64,000 nucleotides of DNA from Pantoea rodasii (GCF_002095465.1 NZ_MLFP01000010.1:101695-165694), one strand, 5' to 3'; shown: positions 11,329 through 21,410, numbered from the stretch's first letter. Notes: a model not told the origin generated them from the letters alone. Translations and numbers: made by a program.

Positions 11329-12429
11329 TCACAAGCGCATTGGCATCACGACGTAGGCCGCGGCTGGGCTCGCTACATCTTCAATCTGCACACTCGAAAC
11401 TGAATCGGTCAGCAGCAAACGCACGTTCTCGCACTTCAACGCATTCAGCACATCCAGCACGTAACTGACGTTGAAACCAATCTCCAGCTCGGTGCCGCTG
11501 TACGACACATCGAGCATCTCTTCCGCTTCTTCCTGTTCAGGGTTATTAGCGGTGATCTTGAGCTGATTCTCGGTGATATAGATACGAACGCCGCGGAATT
11601 TCTCGTTAGAGAGGATGGCAGCGCGGGCAAACGCCTGCTTTAACAGATCGCAACCTGCTTCCAGCGCTTTATCCGGATTCTTCGGCAATACGCGGCGATA
11701 ATCAGGGAAACGGCCATCAACCAGCTTCGAAGTGAAGATGAAGTCGCCAACGTGCGCGCGAATATTGCTGCTACCAATTTGCACCTGCAGCGGGGTTTCA
11801 CCACCGTCGAGCAAGCGTACCAGCTCAATCACACCTTTACGCGGCACGATCACCGAATGGTTTGGCAATGCCTGACCAATCGGCATAGAGCAGACCGCCA
11901 GACGATGACCATCGGTGGCCACGGTGCGCAGCTCTTCACCTTCGGTTTCAAACAGCATGCCGTTGAGGTAGTAACGCACATCCTGATGCGCCATGGAAAA
12001 CTGGGTCGCTTCGATCAGACGTTTCAACGTCGCCTGTGGCAAGGTGAACTCCACCTCGCTCTGCCAGTCATCCAGATTAGGGAAGTCAGTGGCAGGCAGC
12101 GTCGATAATGAAAAACGGCTACGACCAGAACGCACCAGCATTCTGTCGCCTTCCAGCGCCAGATTGATTTCAGCCCCTTCAGGCAAACCGCGACAAATAT
12201 CGAGGAATTTACGCGCCGGTACGGTCGTCGCACCCGGTTCATGAGGCTGCGTCAGCGCAACGCGGGCCACCATCTCCATTTCTAAATCGGTGCCGGTCAG
12301 ACGCAATACGCCTTCACTCACCTGCAACAGTAAATTTCCGAGGATCGGTAAGGTCGGGCGTCCACCAAGCGGGCCGCTAACCTGTTGCAGTGGTTTCAGC
12401 AACTGCTCACGTTCTACAATAAATTTCAT
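11329..12429 (-). CDS. dnaN: DNA polymerase III beta sliding clamp
   Basis: 366 aa, exactly the E. coli length. The ring-shaped processivity clamp of the replisome, also the Hda partner in inactivating DnaA. It has three clamp domains. The N terminus MKFIVEREQLLKPLQQVSGP and the C terminus AAYVVMPMRL (the peptide-binding groove) are almost invariant in enterobacteria. It starts 5 bases after the dnaA stop, so the two are co-transcribed. Confidence 0.98.
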   Translation of the reverse strand: MKFIVEREQLLKPLQQVSGPLGGRPTLPILGNLLLQVSEGVLRLTGTDLEMEMVARVALTQPHEPGATTVPARKFLDICRGLPEGAEINLALEGDRMLVRSGRSRFSLSTLPATDFPNLDDWQSEVEFTLPQATLKRLIEATQFSMAHQDVRYYLNGMLFETEGEELRTVATDGHRLAVCSMPIGQALPNHSVIVPRKGVIELVRLLDGGETPLQVQIGSSNIRAHVGDFIFTSKLVDGRFPDYRRVLPKNPDKALEAGCDLLKQAFARAAILSNEKFRGVRIYITENQLKITANNPEQEEAEEMLDVSYSGTELEIGFNVSYVLDVLNALKCENVRLLLTDSVSSVQIEDVASPAAAYVVMPMRL

Positions 12430-12434
12430 ATGCG

Positions 12435-13838
12435 TCAGGAAGATAAGGTTCGAATGAGGTTAGAGAAATCTTCTTTGATGTCGTGGCTCTCTTCACGCAA
12501 CTGCTCAATTTTACGGCAGGCATGGAGCACAGTGGTATGGTCGCGGCCACCAAACGCATCGCCAATTTCAGGCAGGCTATGGTTGGTTAGCTCTTTCGCC
12601 ATCGCCATCGCCATCTGGCGCGGACGAGCCACCGAGCGCGAACGGCGTTTCGACAGCAAATCCGCTACTTTAATTTTGTAGTACTCTGCCACTGTTTTCT
12701 GGATGTTATCGATGGTGACCAGTTTTTCCTGCAACGCCAGCAGATCGCGCAGCGCTTCGCGCACGAAATCGATGGTAATCGCGCGCCCTGTAAAGTTGGC
12801 GTTGGCGATAACGCGGTTCAGTGCCCCTTCCAGCTCACGCACGTTGGAGCGCAGACGCTTGGCAATAAAGAAGGCCACTTCACCCGGCAGACGAATATCG
12901 TTTTCATCCGCTTTCTTCATCAGGATCGCGACACGCGTTTCCAGCTCAGGCGGCTCGATCGCGACGGTTAAACCCCAGCCAAAGCGCGATTTCAGGCGAT
13001 CTTCTACGCCGTTGATCTCTTTTGGATAACGATCCGAGGTCAAAATGATCTGCTGATTACCTTCCAGCAAGGCATTAAAGGTATGGAAAAACTCTTCCTG
13101 CGAACGCTCTTTGTTGGCAAAGAACTGAATGTCATCGATCAACAAGGCATCGACGGAACGGTAATAACGCTTAAATTCTTCAATCGCATTGTTCTGCAGC
13201 GCTTTTACCATGTCTTGCACAAAACGTTCGGAGTGCATGTAAACCACTTTGGCATTCGGCTTGCGCGCAATAATGCCATTCCCCACCGCATGTAACAGGT
13301 GAGTTTTACCTAAACCGGTCCCGCCATAAAGGAAGAGAGGGTTGTAAGCGCCGCCAGGATTATCCGCCACCTGACGTGCCGCCGCGCGCGCCAGCTGGTT
13401 AGATTTACCTTCGACGAAGTTATCGAAGTTATGACGGTTATTCACATTAGAGCGGTAGGTTACATCTGCAGGTGCCGGCACCGAATCCCAGCTGGGACGC
13501 AATATTTGCGCGGGAGCCGGACGGTTTTCAACGCGTGCAGGTGCACTCACGCTACTGGCCATGGCCGGCTGTGAGGCCGCCATTTGCGCGGCCGGGCGCG
13601 TGCCCACTTCAAAACGCAGCAACGGCACATTCGCGCCGCAGAATTCATTCAGCAGCCCATTGATACTGTTGAGATATTTATCCCGAACCCAGTCAAGCAC
13701 AAACCGATTTGGTGCATACAAGGTCAGCGTATTGTCGTTTAATTCAGCCTGCAGCGGACGAATCCACATGCTGAATTCGGTGGCAGGAAGCTCATCCTGC
13801 AAACGGGCAAGACACTGTTGCCAAAGCGTAAGTGACAC
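12435..13838 (-). CDS. dnaA: Chromosomal replication initiator DnaA
   Basis: 467 aa from the GTG at 13838, as in E. coli (VSLTLWQQC), with TGGAG 8 bases upstream; a GTG four codons earlier is less likely. Domain I (1-80) binds DnaB and DiaA, and domain II is a variable linker rich in Ala and Pro. Domain III is the AAA+ core with Walker A GGTGLGKT, Walker B LLIDDIQF, sensor 1 LTSDRYP and the arginine-finger region. Domain IV carries the DnaA signature [15 protein letters not shown] that binds DnaA boxes. Its target oriC lies about 31 kb away at 44.85-45.12 kb. A DnaA box at 14046 suggests autoregulation. Confidence 0.98.
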   Translation of the reverse strand: MSLTLWQQCLARLQDELPATEFSMWIRPLQAELNDNTLTLYAPNRFVLDWVRDKYLNSINGLLNEFCGANVPLLRFEVGTRPAAQMAASQPAMASSVSAPARVENRPAPAQILRPSWDSVPAPADVTYRSNVNNRHNFDNFVEGKSNQLARAAARQVADNPGGAYNPLFLYGGTGLGKTHLLHAVGNGIIARKPNAKVVYMHSERFVQDMVKALQNNAIEEFKRYYRSVDALLIDDIQFFANKERSQEEFFHTFNALLEGNQQIILTSDRYPKEINGVEDRLKSRFGWGLTVAIEPPELETRVAILMKKADENDIRLPGEVAFFIAKRLRSNVRELEGALNRVIANANFTGRAITIDFVREALRDLLALQEKLVTIDNIQKTVAEYYKIKVADLLSKRRSRSVARPRQMAMAMAKELTNHSLPEIGDAFGGRDHTTVLHACRKIEQLREESHDIKEDFSNLIRTLSS

Positions 13839-14045
13839 GGCGGACTCCACTCGTACAAAATCGATAAGAATTTCAGGCGCTAATAATAGAAACTGTCTTT
13901 TTTGACACAGGCGGTCAGAAAGCGCCTGCGACCGCTGTTCGCGGTAGTCATCCCCGGCGATCTCTGTGAGGATCGTCAGCGGAAGGGCGGATCATAGCGC
14001 AAAGCGGCACAGAGATCTTCCCTTTCTACACAGTTTTGATCCAAT

Positions 14046-14054
14046 TTATCCACA
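14046..14054 (+). promoter_or_regulatory. DnaA box in the dnaA promoter region
   Basis: TTATCCACA, a perfect consensus box, lies about 210 bases upstream of the dnaA start in the 601-base dnaA-rpmH gap. E. coli dnaA is autoregulated through a box at a similar place. The rest of the gap on the dnaA side shows no other clear site. Confidence 0.75.
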
Positions 14055-14312
14055 GGCTGCTGAGGCGCTAATGAGTTTACGCTTTCTGTAGAAAAAGCGA
14101 GCGGGGATCTCGCTGAAAGAGGCAATTTTTCTGGTCGCCTCTCGTTTCCGCGCAATAAATCTGCAAATTGATCGCAAGAAGATCTTGCGCGATCCTTGCG
14201 CTTTACCCTGTAGCCCGTATAATTCCCCACCCGGCATTGTAGCGTGAAGCCTTAATGCCCGGAATCAGCGGGCTGTATCTGGGTTTCCAGGTGCCGCGAA
14301 CTGCGAAGTAAA

Positions 14313-14341
14313 TTGACTCTGGACTGTACAATTATTACAAT
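14313..14341 (+). promoter_or_regulatory. Promoter of rpmH-rnpA
   Basis: TTGACT, a 17-base spacer and TACAAT form a near-consensus sigma-70 promoter about 100 bases upstream of rpmH and facing it. Confidence 0.65.
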
Positions 14342-14427
14342 CCCGCCTCTTTATTAAAGACACATTGAGGCGTCGGTCGATTTACTGGCCCGAAAACGCG
14401 TCACCCAGTGAAAATTTTCAAGTTTAG

Positions 14428-14580
<153 letters not shown>

Positions 14581-14594
14581 TAAAGCTAACCCTC

Positions 14595-14954
14595 GTGGTT
14601 AAGCTCGCATTTCCCAGGGAGTTACGTTTGTTAACTCCCACTCATTTCACTTTCGTCTTCCAGCAGCCACAAAGAGCCGGTACGCCGCAAATCACCATCC
14701 TCGGCCGACTTAATTCGCTGGGGCATCCCCGCATCGGTCTTACCGTCGCTAAAAAGCATGTGAAACGCGCCCATGAACGCAACCGGATCAAGCGATTGAC
14801 CCGCGAAAGCTTTCGTCTGCGCCAACACGAGCTGCCTGCGATGGATTTTGTCATCGTGGCGAAAAAAGGGATTGCTGACCTCGATAACCGTGCGTTAACG
14901 GAAGCGTTGGAGAAACTATGGCGTCGTCACTGTCGCCTGGCTCGCGGCTCCTGA
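14595..14954 (+). CDS. rnpA: Ribonuclease P protein component
   Basis: 119 aa with a GTG start as in E. coli ([14 protein letters not shown]). The RNR motif is [14 protein letters not shown], the basic helix that contacts the RNase P RNA and the tRNA leader. The protein helps the ribozyme cut 5' leaders from pre-tRNAs. The start lies 14 bases after rpmH, and the 3' end overlaps yidD by 37 bases. Confidence 0.97.
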   Translation: MVKLAFPRELRLLTPTHFTFVFQQPQRAGTPQITILGRLNSLGHPRIGLTVAKKHVKRAHERNRIKRLTRESFRLRQHELPAMDFVIVAKKGIADLDNRALTEALEKLWRRHCRLARGS

Positions 14955-15175
14955 TTGCCCTGATACGCGTTTATCAACGCGCCATCAGCCCACTGCTTGG
15001 ACCTCATTGTCGGTTCCATCCCACCTGCTCGCAGTATGGGATTGAGGCCTTACGTCGCTTTGGCGTTATAAAAGGTAGTTGGTTGACGATTAAACGCGTA
15101 TTAAAATGCCACCCTTTGAACCCGGGTGGTGACGATCCTGTGCCGCCAAAAACCTTTGATACCAGAGAACATTAA
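14918..15175 (+). CDS. yidD: Membrane protein insertion efficiency factor YidD
   Basis: 85 aa. An N-terminal amphipathic helix ([18 protein letters not shown]) is followed by the conserved [19 protein letters not shown] with three cysteines in all (the third is at [11 protein letters not shown]). Members help YidC-dependent membrane insertion from the inner face of the inner membrane. It begins inside rnpA and ends two bases before yidC, so the four genes are translationally linked. Confidence 0.96.
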   Translation: MASSLSPGSRLLIALIRVYQRAISPLLGPHCRFHPTCSQYGIEALRRFGVIKGSWLTIKRVLKCHPLNPGGDDPVPPKTFDTREH

Positions 15176-15177
15176 CG

Positions 15178-16824
15178 ATGGATTCGCAACGCAATCTCTT
15201 TCTCATCGCTTTTCTGTTCGTGTCTTTTATGATCTGGCAAGCCTGGCAGACGGACCACGCTCCGCAGCCACAGCAGACTCAGACCACGCAAAACACAAGC
15301 AGCGCAGCGGGTGATGCCGCCACTACCGGCGTCCCGGCTAGCGGTCAGGGCCAAACGATCACCGTTAAGACTGATGTCCTGTCACTCAGCATCAATACGC
15401 GCGGTGGCGATATTGAGCAGGCACAGCTGCTGACTTACCCGGACAAACTGGGTTCAGATGCACCGTTCCAGCTGCTGGAAACCACACCTGCCTTCATTTA
15501 TCAGGCGCAGAGTGGCTTAACCGGTCGTAATGGTCCGGACAACCCGAACAATGGCGCACGTCCACTGTTCACCACTGCACAAGATCACTTCGAGATGGCC
15601 GATGGCCAGACCGAGCTGCGCGTGCCGCTGACCTGGACCGATGAAAAAGGTGTGGTTTACACCAAGACCTTCGTGTTCAAGCGTGGTGACTTCGCGGTTA
15701 ACGTTGACTACAACATCAATAACGCCTCACAGCAGCCGCTGGAAGTGTCGATGTTTGGTCAGTTGAAGCAGACGATTGATCTGCCGAAACACCGTGACAC
15801 CGGCAGCAATAACTTTGCTCTGCACACTTTCCGTGGCGCAGCGTACTCGACCAGCGAAGCGAAATACGAAAAATACAAATTCGATACCATCGCGGATAAC
15901 GAGAACCTGAACGCAACCACCAGCAATGGTTGGGTGGCGATGCTGCAGCAGTACTTCGCTACGGCGTGGGTACCGCGTACTCAGGGTAACAACACCCTGT
16001 ATACCAGCAACCTCGGCAACGGCATTGCGGCAATCGGTTATAAATCTTCACCGGTGACCGTAGCAGCAGGCGCACAGCAAGACCTCGGCGCAACCCTGTG
16101 GTTAGGGCCAGAAATCCAGGACAAAATGGCCGCTATCGCGCCACACCTGGACCTGACCGTGGATTACGGTTGGTTGTGGTTCATCTCTCAGCCACTGTTT
16201 AAGCTGCTGAAGTTCCTGCACAGCTTTATCGGTAACTGGGGCTTCTCTATCATCGTTATCACCTTCATCGTTCGTGGAATCATGTACCCGCTGACCAAAG
16301 CGCAGTACACCTCCATGGCGAAGATGCGTATGCTGCAGCCGAAAATTCAGGCGATGCGTGAACGTCTGGGCGATGACAAGCAGAAACAGAGCCAGGAAAT
16401 GATGGCGCTGTATAAAGCAGAGAAAGTGAACCCGTTGGGTGGTTGCTTGCCGCTGGTTATCCAGATGCCAATCTTCCTGGCCTTGTACTACATGCTGTCA
16501 GGTTCGATTGAGCTGCGTCATGCGCCGTTCATTCTGTGGATTCATGACCTGTCCGCGCAGGACCCGTACTACATCCTGCCGGTTATCATGGGTATCACCA
16601 TGTTCTTCATCCAGAAGATGTCACCGACCACCGTGACCGATCCGATGCAGCAGAAGATCATGACCTACATGCCGGTTATCTTTACCGTGTTCTTCCTGTG
16701 GTTCCCTGCCGGTCTGGTGCTGTACTACATCGTCAGTAACCTGGTGACCATCCTCCAGCAGCAGCTGATTTATCGCGGCCTGGAAAAACGTGGTCTGCAC
16801 AGCCGCGACAAGAAGAAAGCGTAA
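15178..16824 (+). CDS. yidC: Membrane protein insertase YidC
   Basis: 548 aa, exactly E. coli length. TM1 is [17 protein letters not shown] (residues 7-23). A low-complexity Gln/Thr linker leads to a large periplasmic beta domain to about residue 330. The conserved 60KD_IMP core follows, with five predicted TMs, the cytoplasmic loop [15 protein letters not shown] containing the hydrophilic-groove arginine, and a basic tail [15 protein letters not shown] that meets the ribosome. It inserts and folds inner-membrane proteins, including the ATP synthase a and c subunits encoded later in this window. Confidence 0.98.
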   Translation: MDSQRNLFLIAFLFVSFMIWQAWQTDHAPQPQQTQTTQNTSSAAGDAATTGVPASGQGQTITVKTDVLSLSINTRGGDIEQAQLLTYPDKLGSDAPFQLLETTPAFIYQAQSGLTGRNGPDNPNNGARPLFTTAQDHFEMADGQTELRVPLTWTDEKGVVYTKTFVFKRGDFAVNVDYNINNASQQPLEVSMFGQLKQTIDLPKHRDTGSNNFALHTFRGAAYSTSEAKYEKYKFDTIADNENLNATTSNGWVAMLQQYFATAWVPRTQGNNTLYTSNLGNGIAAIGYKSSPVTVAAGAQQDLGATLWLGPEIQDKMAAIAPHLDLTVDYGWLWFISQPLFKLLKFLHSFIGNWGFSIIVITFIVRGIMYPLTKAQYTSMAKMRMLQPKIQAMRERLGDDKQKQSQEMMALYKAEKVNPLGGCLPLVIQMPIFLALYYMLSGSIELRHAPFILWIHDLSAQDPYYILPVIMGITMFFIQKMSPTTVTDPMQQKIMTYMPVIFTVFFLWFPAGLVLYYIVSNLVTILQQQLIYRGLEKRGLHSRDKKKA

Positions 16825-16857
16825 CGTCTGACTGCAACAGCAGCAGCGTATACTCAA

Positions 16858-16887
16858 GGGGCGGCATTTATGTCGCCCTGTTTTTTT
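16858..16887 (+). terminator. Intrinsic terminator after yidC
   Basis: GGGCGGCAT pairs with ATGTCGCCC (one G-U) and is followed by G and seven T. It ends the rpmH-yidC operon, and mnmE then needs its own promoter, which must lie in or near the adjacent ERIC element. Confidence 0.85.
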
Positions 16888-16896
16888 CAAAATTTG

Positions 16897-17019
16897 TACC
16901 CTAAATAATTCGAGCTGCAGTAAGGCGGCAAGCGAGAGCATCCTCAGGAGCTTACTCAAGTAAGTGACTGAGGTGAACGAGCGCAGCCAACGCCGCTGTG
17001 GCTTGAAGTATGACGGGTA
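16897..17019 (+). repeat. ERIC element (yidC-mnmE gap)
   Basis: A 123-bp ERIC/IRU. Ends TACCC and GGGTA are inverted, the core reads ATCCTCAGGAGCTTACT then AAGTAAGTGACTGAGG, and GCGCAGCCAACGCC is followed by CTTGAAGTATGACGGGTA. It ends 12 bases before the mnmE ATG, so it is transcribed into the mnmE leader. A second copy of the same length lies at 32716-32838 in the opposite orientation. Confidence 0.93.
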
Positions 17020-17031
17020 AGAGAGAGAATC

Positions 17032-18396
17032 ATGAGCCACAGCGACACGATTGTTGCCCAGGCGACGCCTCCCGGCCGTGGCGGCGTCGGCATTCTGCGT
17101 ATTTCCGGTGCCAAAGCCGCTGACGTTGCGCAAGCCGTGCTCGGCAAATTACCCAAACCGCGTTACGCCGACTACCTGCCGTTTAACGATGCGGATGGCA
17201 GCGTGCTGGATCAAGGGATTGCGCTGTGGTTTCCTGGCCCTAACTCCTTTACCGGTGAAGACGTGCTGGAGCTGCAGGGCCACGGCGGCCCGGTCATTCT
17301 CGACCTGTTGCTGAAGCGTATCGTGGCGCTGTCAGGTGTGCGCATCGCCCAGCCGGGTGAATTCTCTGAGCGAGCGTTCCTCAATGACAAACTCGATCTG
17401 GCGCAGGCGGAAGCCATCGCCGATTTGATCGACGCCAGCTCAGAGCAGGCCGCACGCTCTGCCGTGAACTCTCTGCAAGGCGCATTTTCACTGCGCATCA
17501 ATACACTTGTGGAAGCACTCACTCACCTGCGCATCTACGTGGAGGCCGCCATCGACTTCCCGGATGAGGAGATCGATTTCCTGTCTGACGGCAAAATCGA
17601 AGGCCAGCTGAATGTGGTGATCGGCGACCTTGATAACGTGCGCGCCGAAGCACGCCAGGGCAGCCTGCTGCGCGAAGGGATGAAAGTGGTGATTGCCGGT
17701 CGTCCTAACGCTGGTAAATCCAGTTTGCTCAACGCCCTCGCCGGTCGTGAAGCCGCGATTGTCACCGATATTGCCGGCACCACGCGTGACGTGCTGCGTG
17801 AGCATATTCATATCGACGGCATGCCGCTGCACATCATCGATACTGCAGGCTTACGTGAAGCCAGCGATGAAGTCGAACGTATCGGGATTGAGCGCGCATG
17901 GCAGGAGATCGAGCAAGCCGACCGCGTACTGTTTATGGTGGATGGCACCACCACCGACGCCATCGAAGCCGCTGCTATCTGGCCTGATTTCGTGGCGCGC
18001 TTACCAACACAGCTGCCGATTACCGTGGTGCGTAACAAAGCCGATATGACTGGCGAAGTGCTGGGCCTGACAGAAGTGAATGATCACTCACTGATTCGCC
18101 TCTCTGCGCGAACGGGTGAAGGCGTGGATGCACTGCGCGACCATTTGAAACAGAGCATGGGCTTTTCCGGCAATATGGAAGGTGGCTTCCTGGCCCGCCG
18201 CCGTCATTTGCAGGCACTGGAGTTGGCGGCCACTCACTTACAGCAGGGCAAAGACCAACTGCTGGGTGCATGGGCGGGTGAACTGCTGGCAGAAGAGCTG
18301 CGTCTGGCACAACAGGCGCTGAGTGAAATCACTGGTGAGTTCACCTCCGACGACCTGCTCGGCAGAATCTTCTCCAGCTTCTGTATTGGTAAGTAA
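17032..18396 (+). CDS. mnmE: tRNA uridine-5-carboxymethylaminomethyl modification GTPase MnmE
   Basis: 454 aa, as in E. coli. It works with MnmG (also in this window) to modify U34 of tRNAs reading two-codon boxes. The N-terminal domain that binds the one-carbon donor starts at [20 protein letters not shown] helical domain follows. The inserted G domain has G1 [15 protein letters not shown]2/G3 TTRD and DTAGLRE, and G4 NKAD. The C terminus FCIGK holds the conserved cysteine. The ERIC element lies directly upstream. Confidence 0.98.
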   Translation: MSHSDTIVAQATPPGRGGVGILRISGAKAADVAQAVLGKLPKPRYADYLPFNDADGSVLDQGIALWFPGPNSFTGEDVLELQGHGGPVILDLLLKRIVALSGVRIAQPGEFSERAFLNDKLDLAQAEAIADLIDASSEQAARSAVNSLQGAFSLRINTLVEALTHLRIYVEAAIDFPDEEIDFLSDGKIEGQLNVVIGDLDNVRAEARQGSLLREGMKVVIAGRPNAGKSSLLNALAGREAAIVTDIAGTTRDVLREHIHIDGMPLHIIDTAGLREASDEVERIGIERAWQEIEQADRVLFMVDGTTTDAIEAAAIWPDFVARLPTQLPITVVRNKADMTGEVLGLTEVNDHSLIRLSARTGEGVDALRDHLKQSMGFSGNMEGGFLARRRHLQALELAATHLQQGKDQLLGAWAGELLAEELRLAQQALSEITGEFTSDDLLGRIFSSFCIGK

Positions 18397-18419
18397 CGCC
18401 CTTCCATATTGACTCAATT

Positions 18420-18521
18420 CACCTGCTGTAGCCGGTATACGTCAAATTACCTGCTATAGCGGGTAACATTCGTTCTACCTGCTATAACAGGTAGGACTTG
18501 ATTTACACGCTATAGCGTGTA
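18420..18521. promoter_or_regulatory. Four phased palindromic operators upstream of hipB
   Basis: Four 18-bp palindromes start at 18420, 18448, 18476 and 18504, a period of exactly 28 bp. They read CACCTGCTGTAGCCGGTA, TACCTGCTATAGCGGGTA, TACCTGCTATAACAGGTA and TACACGCTATAGCGTGTA. Copies 3 and 4 are near-perfect or perfect inverted repeats around a CTATAG-like centre. E. coli HipB also binds four operators (TATCC-N8-GGATA), so these are very likely the HipB sites of this locus with a different half-site. The hipBA promoter should lie among them. Confidence 0.85.
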
Positions 18522-18556
18522 GATTTATGAACATTCCCTTTGCTGGAGCTGTTCAT

Positions 18557-18805
18557 ATGAAAGTGACGAATGCTAAGCAATTAAGCAGCTACCTGAAAGA
18601 CGTAAGGCAATCCGAACGGTTATCGCAGGAAAAAGTGGCCAGCAAAGTGGGTATCCGGCAAGACACGGTTTCCAACTTTGAGCTACAGCCCGGCACCACC
18701 AAACTGGAAACACTGTTCCGCATATTGGCGGCTTTAAATCTTGAACTCGAAGTAAAGCCACGAGGCCATCAGCAAGAGACGGATGGCTGGAAAGAGGAGT
18801 GGTGA
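18557..18805 (+). CDS. hipB: HipB-type antitoxin, XRE-family DNA-binding repressor
   Basis: 82 aa from the ATG at 18557, which has GGAG 8 bases before it; an upstream in-frame ATG at 18527 lacks a ribosome site and abuts the fourth operator. The HTH runs from LSSYLKDVRQ to LAALNLELEV, with the recognition helix near VGIRQDTVSNFE. The C terminus ends in a Trp (WKEEW), as does E. coli HipB, where the tail is the Lon degradation signal. It should neutralise HipA and repress the operon with it. It overlaps hipA (TGATG). Confidence 0.88.
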   Translation: MKVTNAKQLSSYLKDVRQSERLSQEKVASKVGIRQDTVSNFELQPGTTKLETLFRILAALNLELEVKPRGHQQETDGWKEEW

Positions 18806-20115
18806 TGCCTAAACTCGACGTCTACATGAACGGCTATAAAGTGGGCATTTTTGCTCGCGATGGCACAGGTTCCCATCAATTTCACTACGTTGATGAATGG
18901 CTAAGTCAGCCAGGAAATCGTCCGATATCCCTATCTATGCCGCTACGTCATCAGCCCTACATCGGTGACGAGGTTTATAATTTTTTTGATAATCTCCTGC
19001 CCGACAATCCTGAAATTCGCAATCGCATCCTCGCGCGTTATCATGCGGATTCAACTCAGCCATTTGATTTGCTTGCAAAAGTAGGGGCAGACACTGTGGG
19101 AGCGATCCAACTGCTCGCCCATGATGTAGCTCCGGGTAACGTGCAATCGATCCATTATCAAACTTTAGATGATACCGAGCTGGAAAAGATTCTGAATGGT
19201 TACCAGACCGGCGCTCCACTTGGCATGCTTGCGGAGATCGCTGATTTCCGTATTTCACTGGCTGGGGCACAAGAAAAAACGGCGCTGCTCCGTCTGAAAG
19301 ATCAGTGGTGCTTACCACAGGGCACAACCCCCACAACTCATATTCTTAAGCTGCCGATTGGTAAAATCCAAAGCCATTCTCATACTATCGATCTCACTAA
19401 TAGCGTAGAAAACGAATGGCTGTGTACCCTTATCGCGAAGGCTTTTGGTTTGCCTGTGCCAGAATGCTTCGTTGTCAAAGTGGGCGAGTGCAAAGCGCTG
19501 GCTGTAGAACGCTTTGATCGCCGATGGGCATCGGATGACCGTTGGATCATGCGTTTACCCCAAGAGGATTTCTGCCAGGTTCTTAATATTCCTTCCGCTG
19601 GTAAATATGAAAGCCACGGTGGCCCAGGCATCCTACAAATTATGCATTTTCTGTTGAGCTCCGCAGAGGTTGATCAGGATCGCTATGACTTTATGAAAGC
19701 ACAGGTTCTCTTCTGGCTGCTTGCGGCGACAGATGGGCATGCCAAAAACTTTTCTATCTTTATCGAAGCAGATGGTCGCTTCCGACTAACACCCTTTTAC
19801 GACATTCTCTCAGTGTATCCGGTTATTAAGGCAAAAGGGCTGCATATGCGCGATGCAAAACTGGCAATGGGGCTGAAAGGATCTCACGGGAAAAAATATG
19901 CAATTGAGCAGATATTTCCCCGTCACTTTCTGGCAACAGCCAAAGCTGTGGGTTTTGATAAAACAGCAATGATGCATATCCTGCAAGAGTTAAGTGCCAG
20001 CGTGGATCAGGTTATCGAACGCGTGACTGAACAATTGCCGGATGATTTTCCACAGGAAATTCAAGCAACTATTCTGGATGGACTCAAGGCACGCTCAGCG
20101 CGTTTAACCTTCTAA
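18805..20115 (+). CDS. hipA: HipA-type serine/threonine kinase toxin
   Basis: 436 aa, close to the 440 of E. coli HipA. HipA inactivates glutamyl-tRNA synthetase by phosphorylation and raises persister formation. The inhibitory autophosphorylation serine is Ser151 (DFRISLAGAQEKTALL). Catalytic Asp310 is in ATDGHAKNFS and Asp333 in LTPFYDI, all one residue from their E. coli positions. The N-terminal HipA_N domain carries FFDNLLPDNPEIR. I chose the ATG that overlaps the hipB stop, with GAGGAG upstream; two GTG codons just upstream are alternatives. All key residues are present, so it looks active. The locus appears A+T-richer than its neighbours and has no counterpart at this place in E. coli, which suggests transfer. 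Confidence 0.92.
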   Translation: MPKLDVYMNGYKVGIFARDGTGSHQFHYVDEWLSQPGNRPISLSMPLRHQPYIGDEVYNFFDNLLPDNPEIRNRILARYHADSTQPFDLLAKVGADTVGAIQLLAHDVAPGNVQSIHYQTLDDTELEKILNGYQTGAPLGMLAEIADFRISLAGAQEKTALLRLKDQWCLPQGTTPTTHILKLPIGKIQSHSHTIDLTNSVENEWLCTLIAKAFGLPVPECFVVKVGECKALAVERFDRRWASDDRWIMRLPQEDFCQVLNIPSAGKYESHGGPGILQIMHFLLSSAEVDQDRYDFMKAQVLFWLLAATDGHAKNFSIFIEADGRFRLTPFYDILSVYPVIKAKGLHMRDAKLAMGLKGSHGKKYAIEQIFPRHFLATAKAVGFDKTAMMHILQELSASVDQVIERVTEQLPDDFPQEIQATILDGLKARSARLTF

Positions 20116-20265
20116 CCAGTCAAATCTGATACATGCGTCTTTGTTATTTGGCTCCCTCTCTCCTTTGCAGTATAACGATCGCTGGCCTTTGCTAAAGCGC
20201 ACCGGCCGCATTCACTATTCATGCTAAAAATCAGGCGCGGATGGCTGCCTGAACAGGAGAGAAAC

Positions 20266-20856
20266 ATGAGTACACCGCTCGACAGCGTGGCGCTGAACGC
20301 GCTGTTCAATGACGCTCGCACGCACAGCTACTGGCAGGACAAACCGATTTCTCATGATGTATTGCAGCAGCTCTACAACCTGACCGCGCTCGGCCCGACC
20401 TCAGCCAACTGCTCTCCAGGACGTTTCGTGTTTGTCACTTCGCAGGAAGGCAAAGAGAAGCTTAAACCTGCGCTCTCCTCAGGCAATGTGGATAAAACCA
20501 TGGCAGCACCGGCAACGGTGATTGTGGCGTGGGATCCGGAATTCTATGAAGCACTGCCAAAACTCTTCCCGCACGGTGATGCGCGCAGCTGGTTTACCAG
20601 CAGCCCGGATTTGGCGAAAGAGACGGCGTTTCGCAACAGCAGCCTGCAAGCGGGTTATCTGATTCTGGCGGCGCGTTCGCTGGGGCTGGATGCCGGCCCA
20701 ATGTCCGGTTTTGATCCGTCAAAAGTCAACGAAGCCTTCTTTAGCGAAAGCAAATGGCAGGTGAACTTGCTGATTAATCTCGGCTATGGCGAAGCCAGCA
20801 AACTGCACGCGCGTTTACCGCGCCTCGGCTTTGATGAAGCCAGCAAATTTGCCTGA
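20266..20856 (+). CDS. rutE: RutE-like malonic semialdehyde reductase / nitroreductase family
   Basis: 196 aa FMN nitroreductase-fold protein. [36 protein letters not shown] and [15 protein letters not shown] are nearly the RutE sequence. RutE reduces malonic semialdehyde to 3-hydroxypropionate at the end of the Rut uracil pathway. The start is the ATG at 20266 after CAGGAG. No rutA, rutB, rutC, rutD or rutG lies beside it, so it may serve another aldehyde or quinone. It converges with a flavin-reductase gene. Confidence 0.85.
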   Translation: MSTPLDSVALNALFNDARTHSYWQDKPISHDVLQQLYNLTALGPTSANCSPGRFVFVTSQEGKEKLKPALSSGNVDKTMAAPATVIVAWDPEFYEALPKLFPHGDARSWFTSSPDLAKETAFRNSSLQAGYLILAARSLGLDAGPMSGFDPSKVNEAFFSESKWQVNLLINLGYGEASKLHARLPRLGFDEASKFA

Positions 20857-20863
20857 TTGAGCA

Positions 20864-20889
20864 AGGCGTCGAGCTTCTGCACGACGCCT
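20864..20889. terminator. Hairpin between convergent rutE-like and flavin reductase genes
   Basis: AGGCGTCG and CGACGCCT form a perfect 8-bp stem in a 44-base convergent gap. T-runs are weak on both sides, so its strength as a terminator is uncertain. Confidence 0.5.
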
Positions 20890-20900
20890 GTTATGGGTGC

Positions 20901-21410
20901 TTAACCCAGCGAGTGGAAACCGCTGTTAAAGTAGATCATCGGCTCAGCCGCTTCACCTGGCAGTGAAATGCCAACAATGCGCGCCAGCAGCACGCTATGT
21001 GTGTTCCACTCCACCACTTTCTCCAGCTGACAATCAAAACTCACCAGCGCATCCGCTAATACGGGCGCACCGGTGCTCAGTGTCTGCCATTCTCCGCTCT
21101 GGAAACGCTCTGCACGACGGGCAGACTGGCTGAACTGCGCGCACAAATCGTCATGCTGCTCACGCAATACGTTGACGGCAAAATGGCCTGCATTCACGAA
21201 GGCATCGTGGCTGGATGCGCTACGATTCACGCACACCAGCAAGCTTGGCGGCTCGGCGGCCAGTGAGCTAACAGAGGTCGCAATCAGACCCAGTTTTTCG
21301 CCCTGGAACTCGGTGGTCACTAAAGAAACGCCTGCAGTCAGGCGGCGCATACCATGACGAAATTCATCAAGAGAGATTGATTCCTGGCGAGCAAGTGAGG
21401 TCACTGACAT
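20901..21410 (-). CDS. Flavin reductase family protein (RutF/HpaC-like)
   Basis: 169 aa from the ATG at 21410, with CGGAG 9 bases upstream. It has the split-barrel flavin reductase fold: FRHGMRRLTAGVSLVTTE at the N terminus, PPSLLVCVNRSAS in the centre, and VSFDCQLEKVVEWNTHSVLLARI. Members use NAD(P)H to make free reduced flavin for a monooxygenase. No monooxygenase is adjacent. It could be RutF, HpaC or another paralogue. Confidence 0.82.
   Translation of the reverse strand: MSVTSLARQESISLDEFRHGMRRLTAGVSLVTTEFQGEKLGLIATSVSSLAAEPPSLLVCVNRSASSHDAFVNAGHFAVNVLREQHDDLCAQFSQSARRAERFQSGEWQTLSTGAPVLADALVSFDCQLEKVVEWNTHSVLLARIVGISLPGEAAEPMIYFNSGFHSLG

Noticed and set aside
18420..18521. Regular 28-bp repeats read as a CRISPR array
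   Set aside because: Each unit is an 18-bp palindrome with a 10-bp gap directly before hipB, far too short for repeat plus spacer, and there are no cas genes. They fit operators.
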